NCBI GenBank assembly: GCA_025677825.1 | Contig: JAIXMO010000036.1 | Location: forward strand, 124,001-188,000 | From: Helicostylum pulchrum | Lineage: Eukaryota; Mucoromycota; Mucoromycetes; Mucorales; Mucoraceae | Length of the DNA: 64,000 nt | Reading direction: 5' to 3' | Made by a program: the position numbers and the translations under genes | Shown here: piece after piece, positions 10,412-21,035 of the stretch | Position numbering within the stretch: position 1 is the stretch's first letter | Layout of the letters: every line of letters begins with the position of its first letter | Notes under the pieces: generated by a model | The model's input: the letters and a program-made list of their open reading frames with translations, nothing else | What the model was told of the DNA's origin: nothing | Database searches by the model: none

Positions 10412-12379
10412 CTATATTGTGGTGGAATATTTATCAAGTCGAATATCTAAATGACGTCCGCCGTACATATAACCATGGAATTTTTCTAATGATTTTGAAT
10501 CTTAATACATAAAATATAATCTTTTTTTTAAAAAAAAAATACGCATACCAATCGCTCTTTCACAAGTTGCTGCATCCTCAAACCTAACGAAACCGGAACC
10601 CTTTGGGTGTCCATTCATAGTTAATATTTCCGATCTAACAACAGGTCCTACATGACGGAATAAGTCAATTAAATCCTGCCAAGTTGTTGAAAATGGCAAC
10701 TATATACATATATATTTTTTATTAGTTCTCGTTCGTTTTTATACATACAGTATTTTATACACACTTACGTTATTGACAAAGATTTGATTATGCCCATGTG
10801 TTGGTAAATTAGCCGCAGGACCACCCACTAAACTCATATGTGAATACATAGGAGGAGGGGGTGGCAAATGAGCTGGAGGTGGTGCAGTTTCTGGTACTCC
10901 ATATCTATACATATTTTGGTAGTTTGGTGCAACATCAGCGGTAACAGGTGGTGGTACGGTGATAGGAGTAGGGACACTTAAAACAGGAGACGAAACAACA
11001 GGAGAATAACTCATGGTTGGTTCGGTTTTATAAGTGGTATCCACTAAAGGTGGAGGTCTATTACTGATAGGTGGTAACCCTACATCTCTTTCAATAGGTA
11101 CAATGGGTCTTGTGCTACTTCTACCTCTATCAACATATCGTCCTTCACTAACTTCTAGTTTATGTCCTTGCCATTCATATCCGTTGAACATTTCTAATAT
11201 ATATGTACATATAAAAATGTTAAAACCATTGACACCTTTTTTCAGAATGATATTTTGTTTTACCAATAGCAATAAGAGCAGTTCTAGAACAATCAAAAAT
11301 AACTGTGCCACTTCCATTAGGTCTTCGAGATCCAATATCTGTGTGAATATCTGTGTGTAAAACACGACCTGCCTTTCTAAACAAATCCTTCATATCTTGC
11401 CAACTTGCGTTTAGTGGTAACTATAACATGTATTTACATTAATCAAAACCATTGGCCTTTTTTTTAAAAAAAAATATCTTTCATTAACATACGTTGCTAA
11501 CAAGAAGTCGACAATCGTCTGGTGCATCGCGAGGATCTTTTGGCGGTCCTGCATTTTCATATTCACGATCCTATGTTGCGTGATTAATTCCTTTTTGACC
11601 CTTTATACAATCATATACACCTGTCATTTTTTATTAGTATTACCTCTCTTACAAATACAGGTCTACCCATAAATTCCGCCTTATTCATAATATGAATTGC
11701 ACGCTTTGCATCTTCTGGGTGACGATATTCTACTACACTATTATTATTATTATTTTCAGTACGATTATTCCTAAACATGTACAAAAAAAAAAAAATGTAG
11801 GTGTAACTTTACCCACATCCTTTGGATTTTCCGTTAGGCATCTTTAATATGTCGACATGAACAACTTGACCAGCTATTAATATTTCTCATTAACACTTGA
11901 TTTATATTTAACGTGTTACTCTTTTCTCTCTCTTCTTTTTTTTTTTGTTTTTGTTTTTTTTTACCTTCTCTCATGAAATCTTTAAGCTGATGCCAGCTTA
12001 CTTCAAAAGGTAAATTACCAACATATACTCGACAATCTTTATTGATAATTCTACGTCTTGGAGGTGGTGGAGATCTTGACCTATAACGACGCGATGGAGG
12101 AGGAGGAGATCTTCTGTGGTGTGAAGGAGGCGGTGAACGAGAGTAATAACGTCCGTGATAACTTCTACTGCTTGACCTTCGGTAGGGAGATCTTGTAGGT
12201 GAACGGGACCTACGACGACGTGAATAGGATCTTGAACGGGAACGCGACCGGGAATATGAACGTGAACTTGAACTTCTAGAACGTGGCGAATATGAACGAC
12301 CACGTCTACTTATTGGTGAACGAGGTGAAAGAGACCTACGATGAATATTTATTCCAGGTGAAATGCTACGGTCGCTCAT
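10412..12379 (-). CDS. GBP2: Three-RRM SR-type mRNA export protein (Gbp2/Hrb1-like)
   Basis: Nuclear poly(A)-RNA binding and export-quality-control factor. Eight exons (minus): 11965-12379, 11813-11873, 11644-11737, 11493-11570, 11264-11420, 10769-11193, 10549-10699 and 10412-10485, giving 484 aa. The N-terminal 110 residues are RS-rich. RRM1 starts CRVYVGNLPF, RRM2 starts CRLLVSNLPL and RRM3 starts QIFVNNLPF; a Pro-rich linker separates RRM2 and RRM3. This matches the Gbp2/Hrb1 layout. Exon 3 has two in-frame acceptors 33 nt apart. The inner one (exon from 11737) gives GCGVVEYR, the expected RRM1 core; the outer one (from 11770) adds 11 residues. Confidence 0.88.
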
Positions 12380-12850
12380 TTACTAGATAATAAAAGAGAA
12401 AATATGTATATATCAAGGAAACCAAAGAAAAAGAAGAGGAAAAAAACGGGCATATCAACCTGGGTGCTAAAAAAAAAAAAAAAAATAACAAAAACAACCT
12501 CAGACTCTCACAAACAGTGAGTTTCAAATAGTAAAAGTCTATTTTCAAGCGTATAAAACTACGATGTAGTTTGTTTATTTACTTTTTAACGTTTTAACTA
12601 CAAAAAATAAAGCTTGTTTAGATCAAGTAATCGGACTTCAGGTTCAAATAAGGCGTGTGGCTGTATGCGTCTATAACGTTCGTGGCAAGAACTATTAACT
12701 TTTTCTATAACTCTTTTTTTTTAACATAACTATAAAACTTTATAGTTGGTTCTTTTATATAAATAAAGTAGTCTTTTGCTCTTAAAACTTAAATAAACTG
12801 TCAAACTAATCAAATTCAAAGTTAATTACTTTCTTAAAACGGTAATTCAA
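12380..12850. other. Upstream region of the Gbp2-like gene
   Basis: AT-rich 5' flank. No coding signal is seen. Confidence 0.5.
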
Positions 12851-12889
12851 AATTAACTTACCTCTTCAACAAAGAGTATTCTCTCCACT

Positions 12890-13440
12890 GGAGAGCGGCT
12901 TCAAGGTGTTTCTTGTAAGGAAAACCCCAGCAATTTCTTTAATTTTTTTTTTTTATCAGTTTTATTATTGGTTGCAGAAGGGTCGAAAACGGGGATGCAA
13001 TTTTCAAGGAAGACGTTAGAGGCACCGGCCAATCCTATTGCAAAGGCAGATACTGAATCTCTTCCTTTGTGTGTTTGTTTAAAAACACTCAGAATGCAGT
13101 GTTTGTTTAAGCAACGAAATGTTCCCTTCACATCCTTTATTATCGCCTCATTGTTTTTTGACGCTATCTTGATTGGATGTGTCAGTTTTTGAAAACAGAA
13201 ATCTCACATTTGCGACAAGCTGTACTCGTTCGTAACGAAGACTGATGTGTATCTACTATGTATCTTCTCCTTCCAAGTTCCTCATACTTTACATGTCCTT
13301 TTATACTGCTTCCAATTCCATGACCACGATCACCAATAAACATGGGAGGACACCCCAATTTCTGTACTCTTTTGCCATCCTCGGTGAATCTTTTTCTTCT
13401 AGCCAGAGAATTTTCACGTCGATAATTGCCCCTCATTCCG
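12890..13440 (-). pseudogene. Decayed TnpB/OrfB-like transposase (Mucorales repeat family), C-terminal part
   Basis: Two adjacent minus-strand frames belong to one protein but are in different phases with a stop between. The upstream piece (about 13182-13436) has GDRGHGIGSSIKGH, then YIVDTHQSSLRTSTACRKCE. The downstream piece (about 12901-13131) has GTFRCLNKHCIL and GRDSVSAFAIGLAG. The order matches the RuvC-like and zinc-ribbon C-terminus of OrfB/TnpB-type transposases: a TSxxCxxC half, a CxxxxC half, then R-D followed by small residues. I infer a transposase relic. The N-terminal half was not found. Confidence 0.55.
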
Positions 13441-16400
13441 TACCTACGGTTTGGTTTATATATTTAGAAAAGAATACGTAGATTAGAATGAGACAAAAAG
13501 CAAATCTGCGGCGTATTTTGAGGATACTTACTTGTGTAAGTGGGGGCCCATAATAATTTCGCAGATTTCATGGTCTTGTACTAGCTTATGCCCGGCAGTT
13601 GCTTGAGGAAGAACCTTATTCTTTTGTATGAAGATAGAGAAAATAAAAATACTGAAGAACAATAAATATAAATTTCTTTAAAAAGTGCACATATAAAAAA
13701 AGACTTGCTAGTAATGGAGTATATTGCAAGGTAAAAAGGAAAGAAAAGTGATTTATTCTAAAAAAAAAAAAAAAGATAGAATAAATACAGCTTACGCTGA
13801 TAAAATGGGTAACTAGTCACTTTTACTCCTGTGATCTATTTAATTATTTTAATTGTTCTACACTTTGTGATACTTTTATTTTTTAAAAGCTGTTGATCTT
13901 CTTCTTTTTTTTGGATGATTCAATCCTCTTTAAACTTGGTATTTTTTATTAAGAATATCATTACGCTACAGATGAATAATATTTTAAAACTTTTTGAAAA
14001 ATGAACAAAAAATCTCCCCAGACGCACCTTAAGACCTTCTCATTACATGGTGAAACGGGCAGAGTGTATATCGCATAATTTTAATTGAATGATCTGGATA
14101 AAGTGTTTAGATCTTCGTGATTCACAGTCCAAAGTCAGCTATTAAATTCATCATCAAGAGTTAAAACAATATAATCAAATACACCGAATGTTCGAAGGGA
14201 CTTGTTGGCTTTTCGTGCATTTTTATATAATTTGTATTCATTTGCTGCTGGATTGCTTGTTGAATAAGAGGTACCGAAATGAAACATGTCTTTCGGCGTG
14301 TCTATTTGCAATTTCCTTAACTTTGGATTCAGGTTCGTCGTTGGATAACTATATTTGGGCTTTGATTTTACACTATATATTTATAAAAAATATAATAACT
14401 ACCGGCGATAAAAAAAAAACGAAATGGGTCTTTGGCTTACTGGCACAGAGCTATTTTAAAGAGACATGTTGGAGTATAAACTATTTAATAGGATCATATT
14501 TAACTAATACGAAGACAAAACATACCGAGAAGACTCATTGTTGTCAACAGCGTGTCTTTTTTCCCAACTAAATAGGGTTCGGAATTCCGTGTTTATGTTA
14601 CTTAATATATATGTTCTTACTACTTCTTCACCATAAAATCGCGTTTACGAGTGATAGTTACATTCAATTTTTCCTTGATTTTTTAATACTTTTGCAAGCT
14701 TCTCTATTATACGGTCAACACTATCATGAAGTGCTTCATACTTAGTAGTAGTATCTGGAGGTAGAAGAAGTATCCAAGTCTTTAACGGCATTAGAGGCAG
14801 TGGCAACATTGAGGCTAATATCAGAAGTTGCGTTTGAATCACTACATCTCGCATAGTAGGTTGATAAACACCTAAGTTCAAGAGTTTCTAGATAAATTAG
14901 AAATACATTTTTATTTTTTATGTAATTCATGCGACAGTCCCCCTTTTTTTTTTGTGAGTAAACGAAATAGATGGTCGTATCTTTTTTTTTTTTTTTTTTG
15001 GATAAAGAGAGATGTGAAACAAGAATTTCGCCTTTTATTTTTGTGAATCGGTATAAAGCTCGTTTTCTTTGTTGACTACTCTTAAATATAAAACAATACA
15101 GCGATGTGATTTTTCTTTTTCGTATGATCAAGTTGACATGTTTGTCTTTTAACTTAAATTGTGATCCCTTTGTCAACTTTTTGAAAATATAGCGGGGAAA
15201 CCCAATACTGGATTATCATGGTAAATCAAAGTCATATTTCTTTTTTTTTCCCGCAGGATCACAAATCAGGGTAACAAGCTTTGTAAACGTTTCGATGATC
15301 TAGTACTAACATCTGTTAAAGATCAAGCAAGATAAGTAGTTATCTTTGGTGCCACCAGAATACAGCGACTAGTAAAATTCCTGATACAATAAATCTCTTT
15401 GATCAAAAGATCTAGATCTCCTATACCATCCCAAGTGGTGCAAGATTTTCTTTTTAGTAAAAAAAAAGGGACAATTGGCAGAATAAATAGTTTGATGTTT
15501 TATTTTGCGATTTAGTTTGAAGACGTTTTCACGCTACATGAACAAAAAAATTAATCTCTAGATACAATAAAGTTTTGTCGGACATAAAAGTGATTTATTT
15601 AGAGGGGTGTATACATATCCGCTACATTAGGTTTTTTTTGTTGTTGTGCATGCGCCAGAGATGAGTCACCTCTGCATCATTTTTCTTTCATAAAAATTAT
15701 TAGCATTTATGGCGATGAGTTGATGTTAAGGAGTTTAAATGTAACGGAAAGGCAATAACAAAAAAAAAAGAAGAGCCCAGGCCGAATACAACCCCTCGCA
15801 CAGAAAAACATATACACATATTTGGCTTATTCTTCAGTGGCACACTGACAATCACTTGAATTATTTGGACCGCGATCCGGTACACTATCCGATCCTTGAT
15901 CCTACTTTTTTCTTACGGCTTAACCATTTTTTTTGCGCCTCAACCCCTTAACCATTTTTTTTTTACATGGACGGGATTGGATTGGATTGGCTCTATCTCA
16001 TCCCTTTTGGGACTCCGTAAAAAACGAACGTTCACCCATTATGTGAAGACCTATTAAGCATAGCATTATGTGGCGGCCCGCGCCAGAAGGCTATATCCCG
16101 GATTATGCTCTCTCACCAAACAATTTTTTTTTCATAACGCTCCATCATATCCGAGTTAAAATAAATTACAGCTGAAGACATCAAGTACTCTGTTAAGTAG
16201 CAAATCTTGCTAACTATTGTATACTCTCGCGAATAATGTAGCTTTCTGTACATGTTTTTATAAGATAAAAATATTACTCTTCTTTTTGCTGCTTTTTCTC
16301 GGATAGAGGTATTATATTTCGATTTATATTTTGCGTAATAAGTCAATAATATCCTTTAAATACTACCAAAAGTACCCTTTATTTGACACTTTTATGAGAC

Positions 16401-18638
16401 TGGCCAAAAAACTGGCATAATAATATAATGCGAAATTGAAATACTCTGTTGAATCTGGAAAGACAATTGAGTGGCGAGAATTCGTCTTCCGTACCATTGA
16501 ATGCGGAAGGGAAATAAAAATATCAAAGATGCCAACTCACTCGTTTATGCCGTATCAAAAGGATAGTTCCAGTGGCTAGTAAATGGTTACTTAGTATGTA
16601 ACAAGTAGTATAGTATGATACCCTTCTTATGCTGTAGTATACACCAGACGAATATATTATCAATCCTGTTCCGTATTATATACTCAGTGAGTTGGTTTTC
16701 GTATGAATTTTTTTTTTTTTGCTCCGTAACTTTTTTTTCTTCTTCTTTACTGTACAGTCAATCTAGATATTAAGGTGGTACGTGATTAACCTATCAAGGT
16801 ACAAGCGCATACAGGTTTGCAAGTACGAAACGACACAATTTAAACGTGCAAAAAAAAGTTGTTAATTACCGGCATATGCCAAAATAAGACAGATATGCGA
16901 AATGAATTTTATTTCATATGACAAACAAGGAAATAACAGCATAATCGGATATAATGAACAATTTGTAAACAACAACAAAAAAATATCGGGGATTAATTTA
17001 ATAAAAAGTAACACAAAGTTACTTTGCCTCTTCCCAGTAAAAAAGAAAAGAGGACAAAGTAATATGAAACAAAACCAATAAAAGATAGATTTTTCGATTG
17101 TGTTAGATCAATTAGTAAAATGAAACCATAGTTTCCACCGTACTCTTTTTTTTTTCTTAGTTTCTGTATATTTTTGCAAGAAAGAGAAAGGTAATTTTTT
17201 TTGTAGCGGAGATCTAAGACAGCATATATACGGTCAATGCTGTCGTCGTGACGAAAAGCATTTTGATTATTAAAACATGCGGTCAGATGGATTTTCAGTG
17301 CGGTAGTACAAAAAAAAGAGGTATAGAGTCCCTTGAAACGTTACGTTGAACAAAAAACCTAGTCTTTTTGTTTGAAGACCCCTCGACTCTTTTTTTTTTT
17401 TTCTGATATAGGGTAGGATACACAAATTTGGTAATAACTAACAAATTCAATCGATTTATTTTTTGTCTATTGTTTGTTTTAGACTTGAAAGCGCCAAAAA
17501 GTATTTAGTACGATACTTCGGGTTTACTTTACAAAGAAGAAAAAAAAAAGGGGTGGGGTTTGCTGATCATTGAAAATAGACACATCCTTTTCTTTATATT
17601 AAAAAATCCAAGTAAATAAACAAGTACCATCATAGCCACATATACATAATAGAGCAGGTTACTTCTCCTTTTTATTATTGCTGACAATAAGTATATATTA
17701 TTTTAGACTGGAAAGACAGTGGGATTCTATTGTTTCTAGTCGGTATGTAGTAACTCGGTAGATGACGGTAGCGTATTGTGCACGGACTGATTTTTCCAGT
17801 CTAAAAGCACCCGAGAAGGTTTTGACTTTTGTTAGCACCATCTCAATTCGGGGGGCGTAGAATCCAGGCCTTTTTCAGGACTTAAAAAAAAATACAACGT
17901 TTTTTTTTTTAGTTAATTAGAAATTTATCCAATAAAAACGATCGGAGATGAAGAGTTAAAAAACTTCTTATTTGTAACCCTTTGAAAGATGTACAATGAA
18001 CATAATATGAAAAAGTAATTAATTATTTTGTGAAGAATAAAACAAACAATAATAAAAGTACAGTAAAAAACAATTGAGTTAATTTCGAAAAAAAAAGTAA
18101 CTGTCATAATTTCACTATACAGTGAATAGTTAGTAAATGTATTACTATTGTTTTTGGATTAGTTTATAATCAAGACTTTAACGTTTCTATTTTTTTCTTT
18201 TTTGCCCAATCATGGCATTTCATGCATACAAATTTTTGGATTACCTGATTAGACGAAACCGATACCATAAATACATTTGAGAGAGACTGAAACCGAAAAA
18301 TAATGACTTTTTCGTTAACGAATCGCTTGCTTTAGCTAAATACTTGATTTGTATTCATTCAATGTACTTAATAACTATACCTCGTAATGATTGGTTGTCA
18401 ATTAACTTTATAAATTATTTTTTTTCCTTTTTTCTTAATTCACAAAAAGTACCTGCACAAAACTTTTTTCGCCTGTGCGTCGCTGAAATTTTTTTTTTTT
18501 AAAAGAAAAAAAGGACCAGTTCCCTTTGAATATTTTATTGTGTGTGCACTCAAGACAATTGATTATAAGCTCCAATGAAATTACAGGTCCCGTCAATTCT
18601 TTCTAGGGTCATCGAGAAAAAATGAGGGAACTCTTATT
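13441..18638. other. Gene desert
   Basis: More than 5 kb without a gene I can support. At 14645-14960 (minus) two overlapping frames look protein-like (RCLSTYYARCSDSNATSD; DTTTKYEALHDSVDRIIEKL) but are shifted relative to each other and may be another relic. A 106-bp inverted-repeat unit lies at 17701-17806. The rest is AT-rich with homopolymers. Confidence 0.5.
17701..17806. repeat. 106-bp element bounded by 14-bp perfect inverted repeats
   Basis: TTTTAGACTGGAAA at 17701-17714 is repeated in inverted orientation as TTTCCAGTCTAAAA at 17793-17806. The inside is unrelated sequence. No clear target-site duplication flanks it. It could be a tiny MITE or a structured transcript. Confidence 0.6.
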
Positions 18639-18666
18639 TGGGGGGGATCGGGTGTTCCTCCCCCAA
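18638..18666. promoter_or_regulatory. G/C-run hairpin upstream of the expansin-like gene
   Basis: TTGGGGGGGA (18638-18647) faces TCCCCCAA (18659-18666) across an 11-nt spacer. It lies about 170 bp upstream of the next start codon in otherwise AT-rich DNA. Confidence 0.4.
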
Positions 18667-18744
18667 GCTGTTGATTGATTACACAAAGATTGAAGGAATG
18701 TGAAATAATATTAAAACGCACGCGAGCGGGATTCACGCTTTTCT

Positions 18745-18752
18745 TATAAAAA
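18745..18752 (+). promoter_or_regulatory. TATA box of the expansin-like gene
   Basis: TATAAAAA 83 bp before the nearest gap to the ATG at 18835. It is unusually clean for this window and fits a strongly expressed, regulated gene. Confidence 0.5.
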
Positions 18753-18834
18753 GGAACCATAATTGATCGACAATTACCTTTTTTTTTATTATTTCAATCA
18801 ATTAATAACAACACATCATCTCTTTTATATAAAC

Positions 18835-19488
18835 ATGTCTACTACTTCTCGTGCCATTCTCCTCTTTGCTGTTGTCTTTGTTGCATGTGCCTATTTGGTA
18901 TCTGCAGCCCCTATTGTCAACAATGAAAGTAGTCAATTAGAATTACAAGCTGTTGAAGCTCCTAGAATCAACATGTTCAGAAAGCATCATGACCATGATG
19001 ACGAAGAAGAAGAAGAATATACTACATCTACCTCTTCTACTTATACCTCTACTAGAACTCGCAGAGCCAGACCTACTACTACTACTACTGCTGAACCCAC
19101 CACTACTGAATACACTACCACTACCACTACCTCCGCTAAACCTTCTCCTACTCCCAAGAAGAATGCTTCCTCTTCCAGCTCTTCCGATTACTCTGGCGAT
19201 GCTACTTTCTACGGTACCGGTTTAGGATCTTGCGGTATTGTCAGCAAAGATTCCGACTACATTGTTGCTTTAAATCACGGTCAAATGAAGAACGGTGCTA
19301 ACCCTAACAATAACGCACTCTGTGGTAAGAAGATCACTGCTCATGGTCCTGACGGAAGTATTACTGTTACCATTGTTGATACTTGTCCTGGTTGTGCTGT
19401 TGGTGATTTAGATCTCTCTCCCGCTGCCTTTTCCAAGATTGCTGATATGGACCGTGGTAGAGTTCCTGTCTCTTGGTCTTTCAACTAA
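18835..19488 (+). CDS. Secreted double-psi beta-barrel (expansin/RlpA-like) protein
   Basis: Extracellular wall-associated protein of 217 aa, encoded without introns. A signal peptide spans residues 1-25 (hydrophobic FAVVFVACAYLVSA, likely cut before APIVNN). Then come an acidic His/Asp/Glu patch, a Thr/Ser-rich, probably O-glycosylated linker, and a C-terminal DPBB domain from about residue 120: SGDATFYG, SCGIVSKDSDYIVALN, LCGKKI, IVDTCPGC and LDLSPAAFSKI. Such fungal proteins loosen or bind polysaccharide walls. No CBM63 domain follows. The start at 18835 is preferred over an upstream in-frame ATG because it begins the signal peptide. It stands alone between two deserts, with a TATA box and many favoured codons. 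Confidence 0.9.
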   Translation: MSTTSRAILLFAVVFVACAYLVSAAPIVNNESSQLELQAVEAPRINMFRKHHDHDDEEEEEYTTSTSSTYTSTRTRRARPTTTTTAEPTTTEYTTTTTTSAKPSPTPKKNASSSSSSDYSGDATFYGTGLGSCGIVSKDSDYIVALNHGQMKNGANPNNNALCGKKITAHGPDGSITVTIVDTCPGCAVGDLDLSPAAFSKIADMDRGRVPVSWSFN

Positions 19489-21035
19489 AGCGAAAAAGCT
19501 TTAGTTATCTCTTTTGTACTTTTTACACACTCACTTCTCCGGTAGAAAAATATGATCTCTTTTTTTTTGGCTTGATGTCAAGTTTCATTTTTATTCCCCC
19601 TTTTTTTCTTCTTTTACAAATGCTCTTTTCGATAAAGAGACTTTTTGTTTGTAACCAGGACTGGTTTCCATGCATTTTTAAAATAAACTTTCTTAATTGT
19701 ACAATTATACAATTTACTATTCACTATAAAAAAAAACTTGATTTCCGCTTCTTTTAAATTGCCCGCGCATTTCGACTTTTTTAATAGAAAAAAACCCCCA
19801 TCGGTAGGAGTTCTTATCCGGATCCTGGAAGCAGTGACCCTGATTTTTACCTAAAATTAGATAAAAATGCCTATAAAAAAAAATATCCCCTTTATTCTCA
19901 AGTACCAAAAATTCATATCATTGGTTGGACTGTTTTAGGAATGAGTTTTTTTGTTTTTGTTTTTTGAAAACAGTTTTTTTATTTATGTACATGTTTTAAA
20001 GTTTCATGTGAATGGAATGATATTGCCAAATGTTGTTATTTTACTAAACCGAGAAAAACATATTTTCTGCAAACGCATTTTAAATTTATATGAGCTTACG
20101 TTAATTCATTCAGTAAACCAAAACGTATTTTTTTCTTTCACTTCAAAGTGACTAATTACACGTGGCAATTGAAGGTCAACGATGTCTATCAGTGGAGTTC
20201 AGTTCGGGAGAGAGAAAAAGGCACAACTATGACGCAGGGATATAAAAAAAAAGTCTAGGTAACCACACAGAAGGACAATGCGTTTTTTTCGATACCAAAA
20301 CCAGCGCTTACGCCGGTTCAGCGGACTCAATTTCTTACACATTTTGTCCAAATGCAACAAGTATTCCGGCGAAAAAAAAAAATACGTGTTTCATATTAAT
20401 TGACAAGAATATAACATAAGGTACGTAAGAATTGTCAATTTTTTTTTTACCAGACTCTTTTTATTTTTATCTTTAAAAAGCCTACTGAAAAAGACTTTGT
20501 TTCTGTAAAAGAAAAACTACAACTGTGTAACCCATATGAAACATAAATAACGAAGATCCCCCCTTGTCAAACAATTAAAAAAAAAAAGTCTATGTCAAAA
20601 TGTAAATAAAAAGAGTAGAATTGAGGTAGAAAATAAAATAATACATTTGATAAAGATAACAACGTAAACAATACATTCTTCATGCGTCTGCTGCAAAGGA
20701 AGAAGCAGAAAAAAAAATTGTTAAGGGCGGAGCCAAACACGCAACACTGAATATAAAAAAAAAAATCATGAATTCTACACACAAAAACATAAATAGAATG
20801 CTGGGGGGTTTTTTTCTGTATGTTTTTATCTCTTTAAAAAACGTCCAATTAGAAAACATATTACAATAAACGAAAACAGAAAAAAAGATAACAAATTAAA
20901 CTGAAACGTTTTATTAGTATAATAATAAATTTTTTTATGTAAACGTGAAGGATTAAAAAAAAGTAAAAAAGAAAAAAAGTAAAAAAAAAAAAGTTTAAGA
21001 AAATTACAAAAAGGAGAAGGGTTTTTTTTTTTTTT
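19489..21035. other. Intergenic tract
   Basis: 3' flanks of the expansin-like and chitin synthase genes. No gene is supported; the open frames are homopolymer translations. Confidence 0.6.

Noticed and set aside
11738..11770. Longer exon 3 of the Gbp2-like gene as the default form
   Set aside because: The inner acceptor restores the conserved RRM core, so the longer form is treated as an alternative only.
14188..14571. 127-codon plus-strand frame
   Set aside because: Composition is Cys/Leu/Ile-rich without motifs, no start context or introns support it, and it lies in a desert.
18763..18834. Upstream in-frame start for the DPBB protein
   Set aside because: It would place 24 extra residues before a well-formed signal peptide, and it begins close to the TATA box.
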